A stretch of DNA of 64,000 nt, from the NCBI RefSeq assembly GCF_008017535.1, contig NZ_VRUA01000014.1, forward strand, positions 1 through 64,000. The letters are read 5' to 3'. The notes under the pieces are model-generated. The model was not told the origin of the DNA. It saw nothing but the letters and a program-made list of their open reading frames with translations, and ran no database searches. The first letter of the stretch is position 1. Each line of letters begins with the position of its first letter. This DNA comes from Ottowia flava (GTDB lineage Bacteria > Pseudomonadota > Gammaproteobacteria > Burkholderiales > Burkholderiaceae_C). Position numbers and translations under genes: made by a program. Shown here in pieces: positions 17,277 to 26,529 of the stretch.

Positions 17277-18785
17277 ATGAATCTCGCGGACATCCAGGCC
17301 GCGGTGGGGTTGAACACGCCCATCCGCAACCAGCTTTTCATCAACGGACGCTTTGTCGATGCCGAATCGGGCGAGACACTGGCCACGCTCAACCCGCACG
17401 ACAACAGCGTCATCACGCAAGTCGCCCTGGCCGGCAAGGCTGACGTGGACAAAGCCGTGGCCGCCGCCAAGCGCGCCTTCCCCGCCTGGAGCCGCATGGC
17501 CGCCGCCGACCGTGGCCGCATCCTGCTGCGCCTGGCCGAGCTGATCGAAGCCAACACCGAGGAGCTGGCGCGTCTGGAGTCGCTGGACACCGGCCATCCG
17601 GTGCGCGATTCGCGCCGTCTGGACGTGCCCCGCACGGCCGCGTGCTTCCGCTACTTCGGCGGCATGGCCGACAAGTTCCAGGGCGAGACGATTCCCGTCG
17701 AAGCCGGCTTCCTGAACTACACACTGCGCGAGCCGGTGGGCATCGTCGGGCAGGTGGTGCCGTGGAACTTCCCGCTCATGTTCACCAGCTGGAAGATGGC
17801 GCCCGCGCTGGCGGCCGGCAACTGCATCGTGATGAAGCCGGCCGAGATCACGCCGCTGTCCTCACTCAAGATCGCCGAGCTGATGGCCGAAGCCGGCATC
17901 CCGGAGGGCGTGGTCAACATGGTGCCCGGTCTGGGTAGCGTCGCCGGGCAGTACATCGCCGAGCACCCGGACATCGCCAAGATCGCCTTCACTGGCAGCA
18001 CCGCGACCGGGCGCCGCATCGTGCAGGCCAGCGCCGGCAACCTGAAGAAGATCCAGCTGGAGCTGGGCGGTAAGGGCCCGAACATCGTCTTTGAAGACGC
18101 CAACCTCGACGCCGCCGTCAACGGCAGCGCCTGGGCCATCTTCCACAACCAAGGTCAGGCCTGCATTGCCGGTTCGCGCCTGATGCTGCACGAGAAGATC
18201 GCCGACCAGTTCCTGGACAAGTTCCTGCCACTGGCCCGTTCCATCAAGCTGGGCAACCCGCTGGACGACGCCACCGAAATGGGCCCGCTGACCAGCGCCG
18301 ACCACCGCGACCGCGTGCTCAGCTACGTGGAAGTGGCCAAGGGCGAAGGCGGCAAGGTGCTGGCCGGCGGCGCCGGTCCTGGCGGCGAGCTGGCGGGCGG
18401 CTGCTATGTGCAACCGACCGTGGTGCACGCCCAGAGCTTCCGTGACCGGGTGGCGCAGGAAGAAGTCTTCGGCCCCTTCGTCACCGTGCTCACCTTCAAG
18501 AACGACGAAGAAGCCCTGCAGATCGCCGATGGCACCGACTACGGCCTGGGCAGCGGCCTGTGGACCAACAACCTCCAGCGCGCCCACAAGGTAGCGCGCG
18601 ACTTGCACGCCGGCATGGTCTGGATCAACAGCTACAAGCGCGTCAACCCCGGCTCGCCCTTCGGTGGCGTGGGCCAGAGCGGCTACGGGCGAGAGATGGG
18701 CTTTGATGCCATGCGCGAGTACACCCAGGTCAAGAGCGTTTGGGTAAACGTCGACGCGCAGATCCCCCCCCACTTCGCGCGTTGA
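17277..18785 (+). CDS. hapE: 4-hydroxymuconic semialdehyde dehydrogenase (aldehyde dehydrogenase family)
   Basis: A 502-residue NAD(P)-dependent aldehyde dehydrogenase with Glu262 (LELGGKGPN) and catalytic Cys296 (NQGQACIAG). The cofactor loop PWNFPLMF and the C-terminal NPGSPFGGVGQSGYGRE are typical of the betaine/hydroxymuconic aldehyde dehydrogenase branch. Between hapD and the maleylacetate reductase gene, its predicted reaction is 4-hydroxymuconic semialdehyde to maleylacetate. Assignment to this substrate is from context; the fold is certain. Confidence 0.85.
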   Translation: MNLADIQAAVGLNTPIRNQLFINGRFVDAESGETLATLNPHDNSVITQVALAGKADVDKAVAAAKRAFPAWSRMAAADRGRILLRLAELIEANTEELARLESLDTGHPVRDSRRLDVPRTAACFRYFGGMADKFQGETIPVEAGFLNYTLREPVGIVGQVVPWNFPLMFTSWKMAPALAAGNCIVMKPAEITPLSSLKIAELMAEAGIPEGVVNMVPGLGSVAGQYIAEHPDIAKIAFTGSTATGRRIVQASAGNLKKIQLELGGKGPNIVFEDANLDAAVNGSAWAIFHNQGQACIAGSRLMLHEKIADQFLDKFLPLARSIKLGNPLDDATEMGPLTSADHRDRVLSYVEVAKGEGGKVLAGGAGPGGELAGGCYVQPTVVHAQSFRDRVAQEEVFGPFVTVLTFKNDEEALQIADGTDYGLGSGLWTNNLQRAHKVARDLHAGMVWINSYKRVNPGSPFGGVGQSGYGREMGFDAMREYTQVKSVWVNVDAQIPPHFAR

Positions 18786-18794
18786 GGCAAGGTC

Positions 18795-19775
18795 ATGCGT
18801 CGAGATACTCTGAAACTGATAGCTGGGTGCGCAGTATTGGCTTGGGCCAGCGCCCCAATTCATGCCCAAACCACAGCCAACTGGCCAACCAAGCCTGTCA
18901 AGCTGCTGGTGGCCTTTCCACCCGGCGGCATCGTCGACAACGTGGCGCGCCAGATCCAGGCGCCTCTGCAGGCAGCACTCGGGCAAACCGTGATCGTGGA
19001 AAACCGCGGTGGGGCGGGCGGCACCGTCGCGGCGGCGGAAGTGGCGCGCGCAGCACCGGACGGACACACGCTGCTGATGGTGTTCGACAGCTACGCGACC
19101 TACCCGCTGGTCTACCCCAAGCTGCCCTTCGACACGACGAAGGACCTCCAACCCGTCACCCAGATCGCCAGCAACCCGCTGGTGCTGGTGGTCAACCCCA
19201 AGGTGCCGGCCACCGATGTGAAGGGCTTCGTGAAGCTGCTGCAGGCACAGCCCGGCAAGCTGAACTACGCGAGCGTCGGGCCCGGGTCCAGCAACCACCT
19301 GACGGCCGAGCTTTTCAAGGCGACGACGAAGACCTTCGTCACCCATATCCCCTACCGCGGCGGCGGCCCTGCCCAGCAGGACCTGCTGGGCGGTCAGGTC
19401 GAGATGATGTTCCTGTCGGCCGTGCTGGCCCAGCCCCACGTGAAGGCCGGCAAGCTGCGCGCGCTGGCGCAGACCGGGGCCCAGCGCGTCAGCGCCTACG
19501 CCAACGTGCCAACGGTGAAAGAAAGCGGCTACCCGGACTTCGTCGTCAATTCGTGGGTGGGCATGCTGGCACCCGCCGCCACGCCTGCGCCGATGATTGA
19601 CCGCCTGCAGGGCGAGATCCGCAAGATCGTCACGCAACCTGCGTTCGTGGCCAAGCTGTCCGAACAGGGCTTGACCGGCATCGCCAATACGCCCGCCGAG
19701 TTCGCCCAGGCGCTGCAGTCCGAGCAGGCCCGCTGGACGCGCCTGGTCAAGGCGCAAAACCTGAGCCTGGAATAG
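18795..19775 (+). CDS. Tripartite tricarboxylate transporter-type (TctC/Bug) solute-binding protein, orphan
   Basis: A 326-residue periplasmic binding protein with an N-terminal signal peptide ending near IHAQT. It shows Bug-family motifs WPTKPVKLLVAFPPGG, VENRGGAGG and a PYRGGGPAQQDLLGGQVEMMF segment. No tctA or tctB membrane partner is in the window, so it is an orphan Bug protein as is common in Burkholderiales. Its place inside the hap cluster, 9 bp after hapE, suggests it captures an aromatic or dicarboxylate linked to this pathway. A degenerate family-1 repeat may overlap its signal sequence. Confidence 0.88.
   Translation: MRRDTLKLIAGCAVLAWASAPIHAQTTANWPTKPVKLLVAFPPGGIVDNVARQIQAPLQAALGQTVIVENRGGAGGTVAAAEVARAAPDGHTLLMVFDSYATYPLVYPKLPFDTTKDLQPVTQIASNPLVLVVNPKVPATDVKGFVKLLQAQPGKLNYASVGPGSSNHLTAELFKATTKTFVTHIPYRGGGPAQQDLLGGQVEMMFLSAVLAQPHVKAGKLRALAQTGAQRVSAYANVPTVKESGYPDFVVNSWVGMLAPAATPAPMIDRLQGEIRKIVTQPAFVAKLSEQGLTGIANTPAEFAQALQSEQARWTRLVKAQNLSLE
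18814..18850 (+). repeat. Possible degenerate family-1 repeat in the TctC signal sequence
   Basis: GATAGCTGGGTGCGCAGTAT followed by TGGCTTGGGCC resembles the family-1 pattern but is short and diverged. It encodes part of the signal peptide. Chance similarity is possible. Confidence 0.3.
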
Positions 19776-19789
19776 GAAGCGAGGGACCC

Positions 19790-20857
19790 ATGCGCGACTT
19801 CATCTACGTCGGCCAGCCGCAACGCGTCGTCTTTGGCGCGGGCAGTCTGGCCCGGTTGGCAGGCGAGATCGATACGCTGGGCGCACGCCGCGCCCTGGTG
19901 CTCAGCACGCCCGAGCAGCGCCCGCAAGCCGAGCGTGTGGTCGAGCTGCTGGGCGACAAGGCCGCCGGCATTTTCGACCGCGCCGTGATGCACGTGCCGA
20001 TCGAAACGGCGCGTGAAGCCCGCGAGGTCGCGCAGAAGCTGGGCGCCGACTGCGCCGTGGCCATCGGCGGTGGCTCCACCACCGGCCTGGGCAAGACGAT
20101 TGCGCTCGATTCGGGCCTGCCGATCATCGCCATCCCCACCACCTACGCTGGCAGCGAGATGACGCCGATCTACGGCATCACCGAAGGCGGCTTGAAGAAG
20201 ACCGGCAAGGACGCCCGCGTGCTGCCGCGCACCGTGATCTACGACCCCGAACTCAGCCGCACGCTGCCAGTGCGCCTGTCGATCACCAGCGGCCTGAACG
20301 CCATCGCCCACGCCGCTGAAGGCCTGTACGCCAAGGACGGCAACCCGGTGATGGACCTGATGGCCGCCGAAGGCATCCGCGCGCTGGCGCGCGCCCTGCC
20401 GGTGCTGCGCCAGACGCCGGACGATTTGGACGCCCGCAGCGACGCGCTGTACGGCGCCTGGCTGTGCGGCTCGGTGCTGGGCAACGTTGGCATGGCACTG
20501 CACCACAAGCTGTGCCACACGCTGGGCGGCAGCTTCAACCTGCCCCACGCCGAAGTGCACACCGTGGTGCTGCCGCACGCCATCGCCTTCAACGCCAGCG
20601 CCGCGCCGGAAGCCGTGCGCCGTATCGCCGAAGCCCTGGGCAGCGACAACGCCGCGCAAGGTTTGCAAGACCTGGCCCGCGACAACGGCGCGCCGATCGC
20701 GCTGAAGGACATCGGCATGCGCGCTGAAGACCTGGACCGCGCTGCCGACATCGCTGTCAGCAACCCCTACTGGAATCCGCGCCCATTCGGGCCCGAGCAG
20801 CGTGGCGAGATCCGCGCACTGCTGCAACGCGCCTACGACGGCGCGCCACCGAGTTGA
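19790..20857 (+). CDS. hapF: Maleylacetate reductase
   Basis: This 355-residue member of the iron-containing alcohol dehydrogenase superfamily reduces maleylacetate to 3-oxoadipate with NAD(P)H. The nucleotide-binding GGGSTTGLGK, AIPTTYAGSEMTPIYG and HHKLCHTLGG (metal-site region) motifs are clear and characteristic of maleylacetate reductases. It completes the hydroquinone branch and also serves the hydroxyquinol dioxygenase at 25579, whose product is maleylacetate. It follows the TctC gene after 14 bp. Confidence 0.93.
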   Translation: MRDFIYVGQPQRVVFGAGSLARLAGEIDTLGARRALVLSTPEQRPQAERVVELLGDKAAGIFDRAVMHVPIETAREAREVAQKLGADCAVAIGGGSTTGLGKTIALDSGLPIIAIPTTYAGSEMTPIYGITEGGLKKTGKDARVLPRTVIYDPELSRTLPVRLSITSGLNAIAHAAEGLYAKDGNPVMDLMAAEGIRALARALPVLRQTPDDLDARSDALYGAWLCGSVLGNVGMALHHKLCHTLGGSFNLPHAEVHTVVLPHAIAFNASAAPEAVRRIAEALGSDNAAQGLQDLARDNGAPIALKDIGMRAEDLDRAADIAVSNPYWNPRPFGPEQRGEIRALLQRAYDGAPPS

Positions 20858-20907
20858 CCTGTTCCCCATCAACGACAACGACCCGAGAGACAACCAGGAG
20901 ACAAGCC

Positions 20908-22161
20908 ATGACCCTCAACCGCCGACTGTTTACCCAGGGTGCCGCCGCGCTGGCTGCCGGTGCCGCCAGCCCCTTCGTATTCGCCGCCGACGTCCTCAAG
21001 ATCGGCTATGTGTCGCCCCAGACCGGGCCGCTCGCCCCCTTCGGGGAGGCCGACAAATGGGTCATCGAACAGATGAAGGCCGCGTTCAAGAACGGCCTCA
21101 CCGTCGGCGGCAAGAAGTACGACGTGCAGATCGTGCTGAAAGACAGCCAGTCCAACCCCAACCGTGCCGGTGAGGTGGCCAACGACCTGATCCTGAAAGA
21201 CAAGGTTGCGCTGGTGCTGACCGCCGGCACGCCCGAAACCGCCAACCCCGTCAGCGACGCCTGCGAGCTGAACGAGGTGCCTTGCGTGTCCAGCGTGGTG
21301 CCGTGGCAGCCCTGGTTCTTCGGCCGCAAGGGCGATCCGAAGAGGGGCTTCGACTGGACCTACCACCTGTTCTGGGGCCTGGAAGATGTCATCACCACCT
21401 ACACCAATGGCTGGAAGAGCGTCAGCACCAACAAGAAAGTGGGTGGCCTGTTCCCCAACGATGGCGACGGCAACGCCTGGGGCGACAAGAACCTGGGTTT
21501 CCCCAAACCGCTGGCCGCGCAGGGCTTCTCGCTCACCGACCCGGGCCGCTTCCAGAACGGAACGCAGGACTTCTCCGCACAGATCGCCGCCTTCAAGAAG
21601 GACGGTGTGGAGATCGTCACCGGCGTGGTGATTCCGCCCGACGCCAAGACCTTTCTGACGCAGGCGCGCCAGCAGGGCTTCAAGCCGAAGGTCGTCACGC
21701 TGGGCAAGGCCCTGCTGTTCCCCGGTGCGATCGAAGCGCTGGGCGAGCTGGGCGATGGCCTGTCCACCGAAGTTTGGTGGAGCCCATCGCACCCCTTCGC
21801 CTCCAGTCTGACGAAGCAAAGCGCCAAGGCCCTGGCCGACGCCTATGAAGCAGGCACCAAGAAGCAGTGGACGCAGCCGATCGGGTTTGCCCACGCGTTG
21901 TTTGAAGTGGCGGCCAGCGCGCTGGCGCGCAGCAAGTCGCTCAAACCCAATGACGTGCGCGACGCTGTCGCCGCCACGCAGATCAACTCCGTGGTCGGTC
22001 CCGTGAAATGGGGCGGCCAGGGCCCGATGAAGAACGTGAGCAAGACGCCGCTGGTGCTGGGCCAATGGGGCAAGGGCAAGACGCACAAGATGGAGCTGAC
22101 GATCGTCAACAACCAGGCGGCGCCCAGCATCCCGACCGGCGGCGCGCTGCGCCTGATCTGA
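20908..22161 (+). CDS. Liv-type ABC transporter substrate-binding protein of the hydroquinone island
   Basis: A 417-residue type-I periplasmic binding protein with a twin-arginine-like signal (NRRLFTQGAAALAAG) and mature start VLKIGYVSPQTGPLAPFG. The ATG at 20908 follows AGGAGACA. It heads a complete Liv-type transporter gene set (20908-25546) embedded between the hap genes and an intradiol dioxygenase gene. I infer that it imports the aromatic substrate or a precursor; the ligand is not known. Confidence 0.9.
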   Translation: MTLNRRLFTQGAAALAAGAASPFVFAADVLKIGYVSPQTGPLAPFGEADKWVIEQMKAAFKNGLTVGGKKYDVQIVLKDSQSNPNRAGEVANDLILKDKVALVLTAGTPETANPVSDACELNEVPCVSSVVPWQPWFFGRKGDPKRGFDWTYHLFWGLEDVITTYTNGWKSVSTNKKVGGLFPNDGDGNAWGDKNLGFPKPLAAQGFSLTDPGRFQNGTQDFSAQIAAFKKDGVEIVTGVVIPPDAKTFLTQARQQGFKPKVVTLGKALLFPGAIEALGELGDGLSTEVWWSPSHPFASSLTKQSAKALADAYEAGTKKQWTQPIGFAHALFEVAASALARSKSLKPNDVRDAVAATQINSVVGPVKWGGQGPMKNVSKTPLVLGQWGKGKTHKMELTIVNNQAAPSIPTGGALRLI

Positions 22162-22184
22162 CACGCTGAACCCGAGGTGCGGCC

Positions 22185-22904
22185 ATGACCCTGCTCGCGC
22201 TGCGCGACGTGCGCAAATCCTTCGGTGCGCTGAAGGTGACCGACGGCATCTCGCTGGAGGTGAAGGAAGGTGAAACGCTCGGCATCCTGGGCCCGAACGG
22301 CGCCGGCAAGACGACGCTGTTCAATCTGATCTCCGGCGACGTGCGCGCCGATTCGGGGCAGGTCCAGTACGAAGGCATCGACATCACCGGCTTGCCGCCT
22401 CACCGGCGCTGCCGCGCAGGCATAGGCCGCAGCTACCAGGTGCCGCAGCCATTCGGCAACATGAGCGTGTTCGAAAACCTGGTCGCCGCGGCTTGCTTCG
22501 GCGGCGGTGAGGACGAGAAAAAAGCCTGGGTCACGGCGCAGGAAGTGCTGGAACAAACGGGGCTCCGCGCACACGCCAACAAGCCCGCGGGCGGCCTCGC
22601 GCTGCTCGACCGGAAGCGCCTGGAGCTGGCGCGCGCCCTGGCCACGCGCCCGAGACTGCTGCTGCTGGACGAGATCGCCGGTGGCCTCACCGAGCCCGAG
22701 GCACGCCAGCTGGTTCAGGAACTGAAAAACATCAAGGCCCGCGGCGTCACCATGATCTGGATCGAGCATGTGGTGCATGCGCTGATGGCGCTGGCCGACC
22801 GCCTGTTCGTCATCAACTTCGGCCAGAAACTGGCCGAGGGCGAACCGCACGCCGTGATGGCCGATGCGGAGGTGCGCCGCGTCTACATGGGGGTGGAAGC
22901 ATGA
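22185..22904 (+). CDS. ABC transporter ATP-binding protein (LivG-like)
   Basis: A 239-residue ABC ATPase with Walker A GPNGAGKTTL, the AGIGRSYQVPQPFGNMSV segment and Walker B LLLLDEIAGGL. The signature region is degenerate (GLALLDRKRLELARAL) where LSGGQ is usual, a known LivG feature. The stop overlaps the LivF-like start by 4 nt. Confidence 0.92.
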   Translation: MTLLALRDVRKSFGALKVTDGISLEVKEGETLGILGPNGAGKTTLFNLISGDVRADSGQVQYEGIDITGLPPHRRCRAGIGRSYQVPQPFGNMSVFENLVAAACFGGGEDEKKAWVTAQEVLEQTGLRAHANKPAGGLALLDRKRLELARALATRPRLLLLDEIAGGLTEPEARQLVQELKNIKARGVTMIWIEHVVHALMALADRLFVINFGQKLAEGEPHAVMADAEVRRVYMGVEA

Positions 22905-23614
22905 GCCACTTGTTGGAAACCACAGGTCTGCAAGCCTTCTACGGCGATGCCCAGGCCCTCTTCGGGGTGGACGTGGCACTGCGCGCAGGCGAGATCACGG
23001 CAGTGATTGGCGCCAATGGCGCTGGCAAGTCAACATTCTTGAAAAGCATCACCGGCCTTGTCAGGGTGCCGGGTGAAGCGATCCGGCACAAGGGCGACCC
23101 CATTGGCGGACTGCCTCCTGCCGAGATCGTGCGACGCGGCATCGCCATGGTGCCGGAGGGCCGACGCCTCTTTCCCAGTCTGAGCGTGGAGGAGAACCTG
23201 CAGATGGGGGCGCTCACGCGTCGACCCGGCCCGTGGAACCTTCAGCGCCTGTATGGCATGTTCCCGATCCTGGAGCAGAAGAAGCGCGCGCCTTCCACCT
23301 CCCTCTCCGGTGGTCAGCAGCAAATGGTGGCGCTGGGTCGCGCACTGATGAGCAACCCCGACATCCTGCTGTGCGACGAGCTGTCGCTGGGCTTGGCACC
23401 GATCGTCATCCGCGAGATCTACGCTGCCATGCCGACGATCACCGCAGAGGGGATGACGGTGGTCATCGTCGAGCAGGACGTGGGCCTCGCGCAGCAGGTA
23501 TCGCAGCAGGTGTACTGCTTCCAGGAAGGCCAGGTGTCGCTGCAGGGCCGCTCGGCCGACCTCACCCGCGAACAGATCTCCCAAGCGTACTTTGGCGCAG
23601 AGGTGGCCGCATGA
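22901..23614 (+). CDS. ABC transporter ATP-binding protein (LivF-like)
   Basis: A 237-residue ABC ATPase with Walker A GANGAGKST, RRGIAMVPEGRRLFPSLSV, signature LSGGQQQMV and Walker B ILLCDELSLGLAP. It overlaps the genes on both sides by 4 nt (ATGA junctions), so it is translated in step with the LivG and LivH partners. Confidence 0.93.
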   Translation: MSHLLETTGLQAFYGDAQALFGVDVALRAGEITAVIGANGAGKSTFLKSITGLVRVPGEAIRHKGDPIGGLPPAEIVRRGIAMVPEGRRLFPSLSVEENLQMGALTRRPGPWNLQRLYGMFPILEQKKRAPSTSLSGGQQQMVALGRALMSNPDILLCDELSLGLAPIVIREIYAAMPTITAEGMTVVIVEQDVGLAQQVSQQVYCFQEGQVSLQGRSADLTREQISQAYFGAEVAA

Positions 23615-24465
23615 TCGATACCCTGTTCCAGGCCATCCTGCTGGGCGGCCTCTACACCTTGTTCGCGCTCGGGCTGTCGCTGATGTTCGGCGTGATGCGC
23701 CTGACCAACGTGGCGCAAGGCGACTTCATCATCCTGGCCGCCTTTGCCGTCATTGGCGCGATCACCTTCGCGGGAGCCGCTCCCTGGCTCGCCATCGCGA
23801 TCGTGATGCCCGTGTCGTTCGCTGTCGGCTACGTGCTGCAGCGCTTCGTGCTCAATCGCACGCTGGGCAAGGACCCGCTGCCTTCGCTCGTGGTCACCTT
23901 CGGTCTGTCGATCGTGGTGCAGAACGCACTGATGGAAGTCTTCTCGGCCGATCCGCGCGCGATCGACACCGGGGCGTTGGCGACCCAGTCGCTGCAGGTT
24001 GGCACGCTCACGCTCGGCGTGTTGCCGTTGATCATTCTGGCCGTCGCCCTGGTCGCCACGGCCGGCTTACAGGACCTGTTCAGCCGAACCGCGCTGGGCC
24101 GTTCGTTCCGCGCCGTCTCGGACGACCCCGCCATCGCCGAGCTGATGGGTCTGAAGGCCGGCCGCGTGTATGCGCTGGCCACCGGTATCGCCTTCGTGCT
24201 GATCGCCATCGCCGGCACCATGCAGGGCATGCGCACCACGGTGGCGCCCACCGACGGACCGATGCTGCTGCTGTTCGCCTTTGAAGCCGTGATCATCGGT
24301 GGCATGGGCTCGTTTTGGGGCACGCTGGCGGGCGCCATGATCCTGGCGCTGGCGCAGCAGATTGGCTTCCGCTTCGACCCGGGCTGGGGCGTCTGGTTCG
24401 GCCACATCGTCTTTCTGGCGGTGCTGGTGGTCCGGCCACAGGGCCTGTTCCCCAAGACCCGCTGA
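23611..24465 (+). CDS. ABC transporter permease (LivH-like)
   Basis: A 284-residue membrane permease starting MIDTLFQAILLGGLYTLFAL, with the LivH motif LMFGVMRLTNVAQGDF and an ATPase-contact loop near GRSFRAVSDDPAIAELMGL. The ATG at 23611 overlaps the LivF stop; a longer in-frame reading upstream is a shadow of livF. Confidence 0.92.
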   Translation: MIDTLFQAILLGGLYTLFALGLSLMFGVMRLTNVAQGDFIILAAFAVIGAITFAGAAPWLAIAIVMPVSFAVGYVLQRFVLNRTLGKDPLPSLVVTFGLSIVVQNALMEVFSADPRAIDTGALATQSLQVGTLTLGVLPLIILAVALVATAGLQDLFSRTALGRSFRAVSDDPAIAELMGLKAGRVYALATGIAFVLIAIAGTMQGMRTTVAPTDGPMLLLFAFEAVIIGGMGSFWGTLAGAMILALAQQIGFRFDPGWGVWFGHIVFLAVLVVRPQGLFPKTR

Positions 24466-24514
24466 ACTCGCGTTCCGCGACCTGCACGCTCTCAAACTTC
24501 TGGACGGACACGGC

Positions 24515-25546
24515 ATGACCGATCTCACCGCCACCCTCTCCGCGCGCACGCTCGCGCGCCCGCGCGCACCCGATGTCATCGTCGGCTCGCGCGCCAGCCG
24601 ACAGGCCGCCTGGTTCGGCATCGTTCTTGTCTTGCTGGCCGCCACCTTGCCCTGGTGGGGCGAATCCAGCTGGATGCGCGAGTTCGTCGAGATCGCCTGC
24701 TACCTCATCTTCGCGATGATGTGGAACCTGCTGGCGGGGTACGGCGGCATGGTCAGCATCGGGCAGCAGGCCTTCTTCGGCTTCGGCGGCTACGTGATGC
24801 TGATGCTCGGCAACTATGCGGGCATCAACCCGTTCATTGCCATTCCGCTGGGGGCGGTCGCTGCAGGGCTGATCGCCGTGCCCGTATCCTGGGTCGCCTT
24901 CCGGCTGCAGGGCGGCTACTTCGCCATCGGCACCTGGGTAATCGCCGAGGTATTCCGCCTCAGCTTCGCCAACCTGTCGATCGTCGGCGGCGGCTCCGGC
25001 ACCACGCTCACGGCGCTGCGCGGGATCGAGCGCAGCACACGCCAGAACCTGACGTACTGGATGGCGCTGGCCTGTGTCGTGGCCGCGGTGCTGCTGGTGT
25101 ACCTGTTCCTGCGCAGCAAACGCGGCCTCGCGCTGCTGGCGATCCGCGACAACCCGGTGGCCGCCGAATCGCAAGGCATTCCCGTGCGCCGCATGCGTCT
25201 GGCGGTGTACGTGGTGGCCGCGTTCGGTGCGGGGATGGCCGGTGCGCTGTACTTCGTGGGCAACCTGCGCATCAGTCCGGACGCGGCCTTCAGCGTCAAC
25301 TGGACGGCGTTCGCCATCTTCATGGTCGTGATCGGCGGCGTGGGCCGCATCGAAGGCCCTCTGGTCGGTGCGCTGATCTTCTGGGCGCTCAACAAGCTGT
25401 TCAGCGACTACGGCACCTGGTACCTCATCGGCCTTGGCCTGCTCGCCATCGTGGTGACGCTGTTCTTCAAGGACGGCCTGTGGGGTTACGCCCAGCGGCG
25501 CTGGGGCTGGTCGCTCTTTCCCACGCAGCGCCACCTAAAACCGTAA
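24515..25546 (+). CDS. ABC transporter permease (LivM-like)
   Basis: A 343-residue multi-spanning permease. An unusually long hydrophilic N-terminus (about 35 residues, Arg-rich) precedes the first membrane segment. The LivM signature LLAGYGGMVSIGQQAFFGFG and contact loop RDNPVAAESQGIPVRRMR are clear. It is the last gene of the second Liv-type transporter; the dioxygenase gene follows after 32 bp. Confidence 0.92.
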   Translation: MTDLTATLSARTLARPRAPDVIVGSRASRQAAWFGIVLVLLAATLPWWGESSWMREFVEIACYLIFAMMWNLLAGYGGMVSIGQQAFFGFGGYVMLMLGNYAGINPFIAIPLGAVAAGLIAVPVSWVAFRLQGGYFAIGTWVIAEVFRLSFANLSIVGGGSGTTLTALRGIERSTRQNLTYWMALACVVAAVLLVYLFLRSKRGLALLAIRDNPVAAESQGIPVRRMRLAVYVVAAFGAGMAGALYFVGNLRISPDAAFSVNWTAFAIFMVVIGGVGRIEGPLVGALIFWALNKLFSDYGTWYLIGLGLLAIVVTLFFKDGLWGYAQRRWGWSLFPTQRHLKP

Positions 25547-25578
25547 GCGGGCACCTGCCCACCAGACGAGGAGACACC

Positions 25579-26442
25579 ATGCGCAACATCGATGAACATT
25601 CGATCACCCCTGCCGTACTGGAGAGCTTCGCCCAGTGCAGCGACCCGCGACTGCGCGAAGTGCTGTCCGCGCTGGTGCAGCACCTGCACGATTTCGCCCG
25701 AGAAGTGAAACTGAGCGAACCCGAGTGGATGGCCGCCATCGAATTTCTCACGGCCACCGGCCAGCTGTGCAACGACCAGCGTCAGGAATTCATTCTGCTG
25801 TCAGACGTGCTGGGCATGTCAATGCTCACGGTCGCGCTCAACCACGCCAAGCGCCCCGAAGCCACCGAAGCCACCGTGTTCGGCCCCTTCCACGTTCACG
25901 GCGCACCCGAGTTGCCGCTGGGCGGCGACATGGGCGCCGGTGCAGCGGGTGAACCGCTGTTCGTCAACGTCACGGTCAAGGGCCCGGACGGACAGCCCGT
26001 GGCCCATGCCCAGATGGACGTGTGGGAGGCCGACGCGGAGGGCTTTTACGACGTGCAGCGTGAAGGGCTGCCCGCCGCGCAAGGCCGCGCCGTGTTCCGC
26101 ACCGACGCGCAAGGCGGCGCCCACTTCAAGGCCGTGTTGCCCGTCGGCTACCCGATCCCCACGGACGGCCCGGTCGGTCGTCTGCTGCAGGCCACTGGTC
26201 GCCATCCGTGGCGGCCCGCGCACCTGCATTTCATGATCCAGGCGCCAGGCTACGAAACCCTGGTCACGCACATCTTTCGCGACGGCGACACCTACCTCGA
26301 CAGCGACGCCGTTTTCGGCGTGCGCAACTCGCTCATCGGCGATTTTCAGGAACATCCGGCCGGCGCCACGCCGGATGGTGACACCAGCGCCACGCCGTTC
26401 CACACCTTGCGCTACGACTTCGTGTTGGAGCCTTCGGCCTGA
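25579..26442 (+). CDS. Intradiol ring-cleavage dioxygenase, likely hydroxyquinol 1,2-dioxygenase
   Basis: This 287-residue Fe(III) enzyme should cleave hydroxyquinol (1,2,4-benzenetriol) to maleylacetate. The four iron ligands are in place: Tyr157 (GFYDVQ), Tyr191 (VGYPIPTDGP), His215 and His217 (PAHLHFM), with spacing as in known hydroxyquinol dioxygenases. The N-terminal helical dimerisation domain (residues 1-100) is present. CGAGGAGA precedes the ATG. It feeds the same maleylacetate reductase as the hydroquinone branch. Catechol as substrate is less likely from the sequence type. Confidence 0.88.
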   Translation: MRNIDEHSITPAVLESFAQCSDPRLREVLSALVQHLHDFAREVKLSEPEWMAAIEFLTATGQLCNDQRQEFILLSDVLGMSMLTVALNHAKRPEATEATVFGPFHVHGAPELPLGGDMGAGAAGEPLFVNVTVKGPDGQPVAHAQMDVWEADAEGFYDVQREGLPAAQGRAVFRTDAQGGAHFKAVLPVGYPIPTDGPVGRLLQATGRHPWRPAHLHFMIQAPGYETLVTHIFRDGDTYLDSDAVFGVRNSLIGDFQEHPAGATPDGDTSATPFHTLRYDFVLEPSA

Positions 26443-26529
26443 TCACGGGCGCGTGCCCTGGCGCGCGCGCCAAGACTCCAGCGGCGGCGCTAGGATGCGG
26501 TCTTTCACCTGCACCGGGAGCAGCACCGC

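Noticed and set aside
17862-19757. 631-codon minus-strand frame
   Set aside because: It is a shadow of hapE and the TctC-like gene, both with strong family motifs.
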